A stretch of DNA of 64,000 nt, taken from contig JAGXNO010000001.1 in the NCBI GenBank assembly GCA_019894975.1, positions 151,278 to 215,277 on the forward strand, read 5' to 3'. The notes beneath the pieces were generated by a model. The model was not told where the DNA came from, ran no database searches, and worked only from the letters and a program-made list of their open reading frames with translations. The translations under genes and the position numbers were made by a program. Shown here in pieces: positions 58,677-64,000 of this stretch (positions within the stretch are counted from its first letter, which is position 1; every line of letters begins with the position of its first letter). This stretch comes from Promethearchaeota archaeon. GTDB lineage: Archaea > Asgardarchaeota > Lokiarchaeia > Sigyniarchaeales > SOKP01.

Positions 58677-61600
58677 TCAGATATTAATTGTAAGAAGTTG
58701 GATAAAGAATAAAATCCCGAAGATTATCAAGAAAATGAATAGAGAAAGGAGCGTGTAAAATCTCCACTTTACTGAAATCTTTTCCCTTTCCTCCTTTCTG
58801 CCAATAAATATTAATACAATTGAACCTGCGACTGCAATTGATATAAAAATGGTGAAAATATACCAAACGGGGGTTATATATATAAATAAAAATGCAATAA
58901 CACTACCCCAACCGTATGATAGACGTAGCATTCTCCTTTTAAATAGTACATCGGGATCACTCGTTTTTGAAGAAGGAACAACTAGGATCAAAAATGCAAA
59001 AATTGCAATAGTTAATAAAGTAGGATGAAGAACGCCTAATAAAAGGCTTAAAAATAGTTCGGATAAAAGAATTCCAAGAAAAATCGCAACAGAAGCACTA
59101 AATAAAAACCATATTATTTTGAAATGGGTCTTTACAAACTTAAACAAAGCTTTAAAGGCATTTATAATTAATAATTCAATTTTCCTTAAGAACATAATAA
59201 GTTTATCAACGAACTTATTAAAAACTTTACGTAGTTCTTCTAATAAAAATACAAACGGATATATTAAAAGCGTTAAAGGAACTAAAACAAGCAATATTTG
59301 CCAAAATTGAGATAATTCAGAGATTATTACACTTAATAGTGAGAAAATCGAGGCCCAGAACGCAAAAGCTTTCAATGAGTGTCCTTTAAATGGTTTAACA
59401 ACAATACCTAAGAAAACCACAAATATAAGTAAAGAAACGCTAAGATTTAATGAAAAGGTAGTATTTGGTGTATGACTTAAGAGTATAAACACATTTATTG
59501 AAAGTAATAACCCTAATGTTAGAAATGAAGTTATTCTAACCGTTTTTAATGCTTTTTCCTTCAGCACTCCAAAATATTTATCAATATATGAGAAAAAGAT
59601 CATAATAATTAAGGAAAGAGTAAATAAATTGAGCGTCAGGATCGGATCTAATCTAACGAAATAGATTGGCCAGCTGATGAAATCAAAATATGAGATTAAC
59701 AATAATGAAGATCTAATCTTCCTTTTATGTAGAGAAATATATTTCCAAAAATCTAATAACTTGAATAAGTAAGTCATCTCAAGTATTAATATAAAAATAA
59801 TGAGTGGTATTGAAGTAAGCAAAAACTCAATAAAGAAGTCTACATAAAGCCAGATTAAATAAGTAGTCGTAAAAATCATAATAAAAATCCAAGAAATCAC
59901 CTTGAAATAGTTAGCAACTTTTCCCAGAAATTTTATCAATAAAATATCAATTATCGTTATTCCATGTATCATTAAACTCAAACTCAATAATATTAGTTGA
60001 GGTTCTGTTCCTACTAAAATTAGTGCTTGAACTAAAATTAGGCATAAATCTATGTAAAGACACGTCCCTAATACATGATTAAAATTAGAGTACAATTTTT
60101 TATTCCGGTCTAACTTTTCTGGCTTGAAGTGTCTTAATGAGGCAAAAAATGAATAAGTGGTATAAAATTGCATTATGATGAAGATTAATGCTTCTAAACT
60201 TAGCAAAATTGGATATTGCGAAATAAAGGAATTTAATATAAAGACAATCAATAATGAGATTACAAAGAAACTAAGTGTATGGATTAACAAGGCAAAGTTC
60301 TTCTTGATTCTTTTTAAGGAATAAATATCTAATAATGTTAAAGTGAAAAACAATATTTGAGATACAAGGATACTCTCCAATATTCCTGCACCAACAAAAT
60401 CAAACATCAAACCATAAATCAATAAGCTTACTTCAAAGTATAATAGTACAATGAGGAAGGAAAATACTCTGGGTACGAAATTCGGATGATTATCTTCAAA
60501 AAATATGGATTTGATATATTTGACGAGTTGGAAGGTCAAACAAGTTTCTATTAAGATTAATAAATTGAGTGTAAAGAAATTTATGAGATTGAGCACATTA
60601 AAGTACCATATTAAATAGGATGCAGTAAAAATCCCAATACATAACCAAGATAAAAGTTTGAGGTAACTTACAGATTTTCCTAAAAACTTCATTATGTATG
60701 TATCGATTATCATTAAAATATAAGTTAAAACGCTTAAACCTAATAATATTAATTGAAGATCAGCATTGAATAATAATAGCACTTGGAATAAAACAAATAA
60801 TAAATCAGTATAGAAACCTATTCCTAAGAAGTGTTTTATGTAGGATCTCCCTTTTATTATAGACTCTTCTTTCTCTGGATTTAATTGTTTTATTGAGTTG
60901 AAAAATGAATAATTTGTATAAAATTGCATAAAAATTAACAATAATAATTCTAAACTCAATATAATGTTAAACTGGGTAACATAACTGTTGAGAATTAAAA
61001 AGATGGAAACTGAAATTAAAAGATAACTAATAGTGTGGATTAATTGGGCGTAGCCTTTCTGAATTTTCTTTATAGAATAAATATCTAGTAATGTTAAAAC
61101 AAAAAAGCTTAACTGAGAAACTAAAATGCTCTCAATAAACCCAACATCAACTATTTCAAACATCAAACCGTAAATTAAAACACTTATTTCAAAATAGAGC
61201 AAAATTATGAGAGATGAAAATGTCCTTGAAAGAAATTTGGGCTTTTTTACCTCAAAAAATAAGACATTAAAGTATTTGACCGTTTTAAAAAGGAAGCATG
61301 TTTCAATCAATGTGATCAAGATTATAGAAAATAGGTTTAAACTATTAAACAAGCTAAAGATGATAATCCAATTCATGGCAAATAATCCTTGAAATGCTGT
61401 GAAAAGTATCAGCTCTATTAATGATTTTAATTTTATGTCAATTTTAATAAGGAAGATACTTAAAACAAAGATAATTAGAATTGAATTTTGGAATAGCAAA
61501 GTATAGTAGGTTATTCCAGCAAGTTCTTCAAATATACTTACTAATCCATCAGAAATCAGAGAACCTAAATAAAATGAGCCGCTAATAAATAAAGTATAAT

Positions 61601-64000
61601 ATAGTATCACACGTCCACTGGAAATCTTTTCTTTAGGAATACCTAAATAGGAAAGGAAATAAAGTGATAGTTGATTTAAAATTGAAATCATAACTATAAG
61701 TAGAAAAGGTTTTGGGTAAAAAATAAAGAAAAAGAATGAAAAAATGTTACAAAAAACAGTCCAAGACCAAAATGTGAATTTTTCCCTAATTGAATTAAAT
61801 AAGAAATAGAAATATTTGCGCTCTATTATATAAAATTCGAAAAATACAACCCCACTTATAGATAATAAAAACGTAAAAAATGAGATTATAAAATCTACTT
61901 CAATAAAGAGCATAAAAAGCAAAATATTAATAGCTAAAGCTAGTGGGATAAGTAAATATATTAAAAGAGAGATTCTATTGAAGTAAAGGAGGGGATCTTT
62001 TATTTTTAAATCGAATTCTGAATTTTCCATATATTTTAGGCTAAACAAAATAAAAACTGGCCATATTATCAGAAAATCAAGAATTTGGTAAACAAAAGTA
62101 ATTCCGCTAAATAAGATTTGATCGATTAGAAGGGGAATAAGAATTGATATTAATAGAGAGAAAAAGACAGAATTAAGAAACATACTCGTTAAATTCAACA
62201 GTCTAAGTTGCTTTTTATCCTGATAGATCTTTAATATACTATTTTTTATTTCTTCGGAGTCATCTGTAATTTTAACCTTAAATAAATTGATAATAATTTG
62301 AAATAGAATGAGATAAATTGTTGAAAAGCTTAAGAACGCCAAAAACCATATTGATCGAATAACATCAATTGTTACTAAAAATCCTAATATAGGTAAAGTT
62401 AAAGGAATCGGAATTAAAGCCCAAAGGAAGTATCTATATTCGATAACCAGGAAATATAAAAATATTATAAAAATTCCTGAGAAGATGCTAATTTGGATGT
62501 ATAATGATAAACGGAATAAAATCGAAATTAAGGATGATATAGATGCTGAAGCCCCAAATGCAACAGCCAAGAATGGAATTGCTTTATTTATATTAAGTTT
62601 CATTTTATAACGATTGAAGATAAAAAATGAGCATCCAAAAACGGTGATCGCTAAAAATATAGCTACCAGGTCTAAACGTGGTAATAAGCTGAAGGTATTA
62701 AACGTAAACCAAGAGAAATTTATGATTAAAATCCAAGATATGAACTGATCAACTAGTTTACTCATTATTTTCAATGGTTTAGATGAGAATAAACTAAAAC
62801 CCATTACCATAAAACTAATATTAATTGAAACTGCGAAGTTTAACACAATCGAATAGATGACAAAATAGATAACAAGAAATATACCCGAAAGTACTATGAA
62901 ATAACTGATTAATAAAACAACACCTATTGATCTGATGTTAGGGAAAAAGGAGTACACCATTAAGAATAAGCCAATAATTAAAATATCTAATGCTACAGTA
63001 ATTTCAAAAACCAGACCAATTGAATTTAAGTAAAAATAGAGAAAGAAGGCATTAATCAGCATTAAGCCTAGCCAGAATAACGAAGCTAATTTCCAATATT
63101 TAAGACCTGTTAAGAAGGGCATTAATAAAACTACTGAAAATAGAATAAATGAAAGATTTCTCAAACCAGAATCTCCTGAAAATAGATTTTGACTAATCCA
63201 GTAGAGTAAAAATAAGCTTTCAGCCCATACAACTAAAATTATCTTGGAAAAGTGTTTTTTTATTTTTGTGTACAGAACGGGTATGAAAAACAAGGAACAA
63301 ATTATAATTGCCAGAATTGATGAACCTTTCAGCTCATAAATCCCAAATAATTCTACAGATTCTGTAAGAATATCCACCCCACCAAGACTTCTATATATTA
63401 TCCAGAAATTAACAAAAGGTAAAATATTCCACACATACCATCCTGATTTCCAGATTGCCCAAGAAAATCTCCAATGATAAATTCCAACAGATAGATAATA
63501 GAGAAAAACTCCAACATTAATAACAATTATAATCGGCACCGGATCTCCTATAAGAGCGGGAAGAGATGCGATAATTAGGAAATAGAGAAACATTGGGAAA
63601 CTAATAATAATCGCAAATAAAATGAAGTAGAAAGACATTTTTCTGAATCTTGTAGGAGCCTTATTATATAATAGTATAAATGTAAACCCGGTTAAACTCA
63701 TTGTTAAGCTGAATGTTAAAATTGGGTTGAAGTTTATATAAGTTGGATTATTAAACAGTATGGCATAAGAAATGAAACTGACAAAATCAAATACGAGTAA
63801 GAGAACACAGGGTCTAATAAACCATTTGTAAAACTCATTATTCTGACGATAGAAATAAATTCCAATAAATAACAAGAATATGAATAATGATATCGTAATA
63901 TTGTAAAGTAGCAGAATATTTGTGAAAGCGTTTAATAATACAAAAGATAATAAAGAAAATAGACTATACACTACAACCTTTTCCAGATTATTATTTCTTT
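58677..64000 (-). CDS. giant repetitive multi-pass membrane protein (5' end beyond window)
   Basis: At least 1770 residues, almost all hydrophobic, with on the order of 50 membrane segments. The frame stays open through the right edge, so the GTG at 63971 is not necessarily the start. An internal tandem duplication of about 252 residues is evident: the block FFEVKKPKFLSRTFSSLIIL near 61250 recurs as FFEDNHPNFVPRVFSFLIVL near 60500, each followed by YFE(I/V)S(V/L)LIYGLMF, ESILVSQ, TLLDIYS and QFYT(N/T)YSFF. A third, weaker copy starts near 59850. Short charged loops separate helices. No enzyme or transporter motif was recognised. Its T/A-rich codons match its neighbours. Function unknown; it may be an envelope or membrane-organising protein. 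Confidence 0.75.
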   Translation of the reverse strand, partial: RNNNLEKVVVYSLFSLLSFVLLNAFTNILLLYNITISLFIFLLFIGIYFYRQNNEFYKWFIRPCVLLLVFDFVSFISYAILFNNPTYINFNPILTFSLTMSLTGFTFILLYNKAPTRFRKMSFYFILFAIIISFPMFLYFLIIASLPALIGDPVPIIIVINVGVFLYYLSVGIYHWRFSWAIWKSGWYVWNILPFVNFWIIYRSLGGVDILTESVELFGIYELKGSSILAIIICSLFFIPVLYTKIKKHFSKIILVVWAESLFLLYWISQNLFSGDSGLRNLSFILFSVVLLMPFLTGLKYWKLASLFWLGLMLINAFFLYFYLNSIGLVFEITVALDILIIGLFLMVYSFFPNIRSIGVVLLISYFIVLSGIFLVIYFVIYSIVLNFAVSINISFMVMGFSLFSSKPLKIMSKLVDQFISWILIINFSWFTFNTFSLLPRLDLVAIFLAITVFGCSFFIFNRYKMKLNINKAIPFLAVAFGASASISSLISILFRLSLYIQISIFSGIFIIFLYFLVIEYRYFLWALIPIPLTLPILGFLVTIDVIRSIWFLAFLSFSTIYLILFQIIINLFKVKITDDSEEIKNSILKIYQDKKQLRLLNLTSMFLNSVFFSLLISILIPLLIDQILFSGITFVYQILDFLIIWPVFILFSLKYMENSEFDLKIKDPLLYFNRISLLIYLLIPLALAINILLFMLFIEVDFIISFFTFLLSISGVVFFEFYIIERKYFYFLFNSIREKFTFWSWTVFCNIFSFFFFIFYPKPFLLIVMISILNQLSLYFLSYLGIPKEKISSGRVILYYTLFISGSFYLGSLISDGLVSIFEELAGITYYTLLFQNSILIIFVLSIFLIKIDIKLKSLIELILFTAFQGLFAMNWIIIFSLFNSLNLFSIILITLIETCFLFKTVKYFNVLFFEVKKPKFLSRTFSSLIILLYFEISVLIYGLMFEIVDVGFIESILVSQLSFFVLTLLDIYSIKKIQKGYAQLIHTISYLLISVSIFLILNSYVTQFNIILSLELLLLIFMQFYTNYSFFNSIKQLNPEKEESIIKGRSYIKHFLGIGFYTDLLFVLFQVLLLFNADLQLILLGLSVLTYILMIIDTYIMKFLGKSVSYLKLLSWLCIGIFTASYLIWYFNVLNLINFFTLNLLILIETCLTFQLVKYIKSIFFEDNHPNFVPRVFSFLIVLLYFEVSLLIYGLMFDFVGAGILESILVSQILFFTLTLLDIYSLKRIKKNFALLIHTLSFFVISLLIVFILNSFISQYPILLSLEALIFIIMQFYTTYSFFASLRHFKPEKLDRNKKLYSNFNHVLGTCLYIDLCLILVQALILVGTEPQLILLSLSLMIHGITIIDILLIKFLGKVANYFKVISWIFIMIFTTTYLIWLYVDFFIEFLLTSIPLIIFILILEMTYLFKLLDFWKYISLHKRKIRSSLLLISYFDFISWPIYFVRLDPILTLNLFTLSLIIMIFFSYIDKYFGVLKEKALKTVRITSFLTLGLLLSINVFILLSHTPNTTFSLNLSVSLLIFVVFLGIVVKPFKGHSLKAFAFWASIFSLLSVIISELSQFWQILLVLVPLTLLIYPFVFLLEELRKVFNKFVDKLIMFLRKIELLIINAFKALFKFVKTHFKIIWFLFSASVAIFLGILLSELFLSLLLGVLHPTLLTIAIFAFLILVVPSSKTSDPDVLFKRRMLRLSYGWGSVIAFLFIYITPVWYIFTIFISIAVAGSIVLIFIGRKEEREKISVKWRFYTLLSLFIFLIIFGILFFIQLLTINI

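Noticed and set aside
1-64000. CRISPR arrays, tRNA and rRNA genes
   Set aside because: No regularly spaced repeats were seen, and no T-loop-like GGTTCRANNCC with a matching acceptor stem; none is reported. Short or intron-split tRNAs could be missed by eye.

Overview
The window reads as chromosomal DNA of an Asgard archaeon, probably from the Lokiarchaeia/Promethearchaeota. The information-processing and proteolysis genes are archaeal: replication factor C large and small subunits, a proteasome alpha subunit, an archaeal PolB2-like polymerase, AsnC- and RHH-type regulators, and a geranylgeranyl-reductase-type flavoprotein. With them are eukaryotic-signature proteins typical of Asgards: a Rab/Ras-like small GTPase, a gelsolin-like domain protein and very long TPR/coiled-coil proteins. 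The DNA is strongly AT-rich. ATG, GTG and TTG starts all occur, and the ribosome-binding site is often GGTGAT as well as GGAGG. No rRNA, tRNA or CRISPR array was seen.

Layout. 1-3.4 kb: an edge-truncated ABC ATPase, a double-AsnC regulator, and a ferredoxin plus geranylgeranyl-reductase-like pair. 3.5-10.5 kb (+): two GlcD-like FAD oxidases, an HdrD/GlcF-like Fe-S protein, an SCP2-like lipid carrier and a tocopherol-cyclase-like protein, with a response regulator interrupted by an in-frame TAA. 10.5-15.5 kb: a coiled-coil wHTH protein, an MFS transporter, peptidase T, a crotonase with no standard start codon and an ECF-S-like membrane protein. 15.9-20.3 kb (-): a clamp-loader operon (GNAT, RfcS, a second RfcS-like subunit with a broken Walker B, RfcL) and a zinc-ribbon protein. 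20.3-25 kb: a gene-poor stretch with a strong hairpin, an orphan peptide-binding protein, a frameshifted gelsolin-SAP gene and an RHH regulator. 25-34.3 kb: a giant TPR/coiled-coil protein, a wHTH protein, proteasome alpha, the small GTPase, a zinc-site protein, a STAS-like protein and an alpha/beta hydrolase. 34.4-38.5 kb: two tandem acyl-CoA ligases.

39.2-43.6 kb (+) holds the most notable set: a RecA/RadB-like protein without a Walker A, a zinc-ribbon protein with a Lys/Ala/Glu-rich tail, a 90-residue conserved archaeal protein, and a PolB2-type polymerase with a disabled exonuclease and altered polymerase motifs. It may act in DNA repair or tolerance, in a way comparable to accessory-RecA mutasomes; this is inference. 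44-51.9 kb: a membrane protein, a GyrI-like protein, an acyl-CoA dehydrogenase, a UvrA N-terminal fragment, a small ORF, a GH20 hexosaminidase and a third acyl-CoA ligase. 52-58.5 kb (-): a full branched-chain amino-acid-type ABC importer (LivK-H-M-G-F) with a HEAT-repeat gene at its 3' end. 58.7-64 kb: a giant membrane protein with a tandem repeat of about 252 residues, cut off by the window edge.

Together the genes suggest an organism that takes up amino acids or peptides and activates and beta-oxidises acyl chains (three acyl-CoA ligases, acyl-CoA dehydrogenase, crotonase, SCP2). Several genes carry lesions or non-standard starts (5.2, 14.8, 23.2 and 46.9 kb) that need checking against raw reads before biological interpretation.
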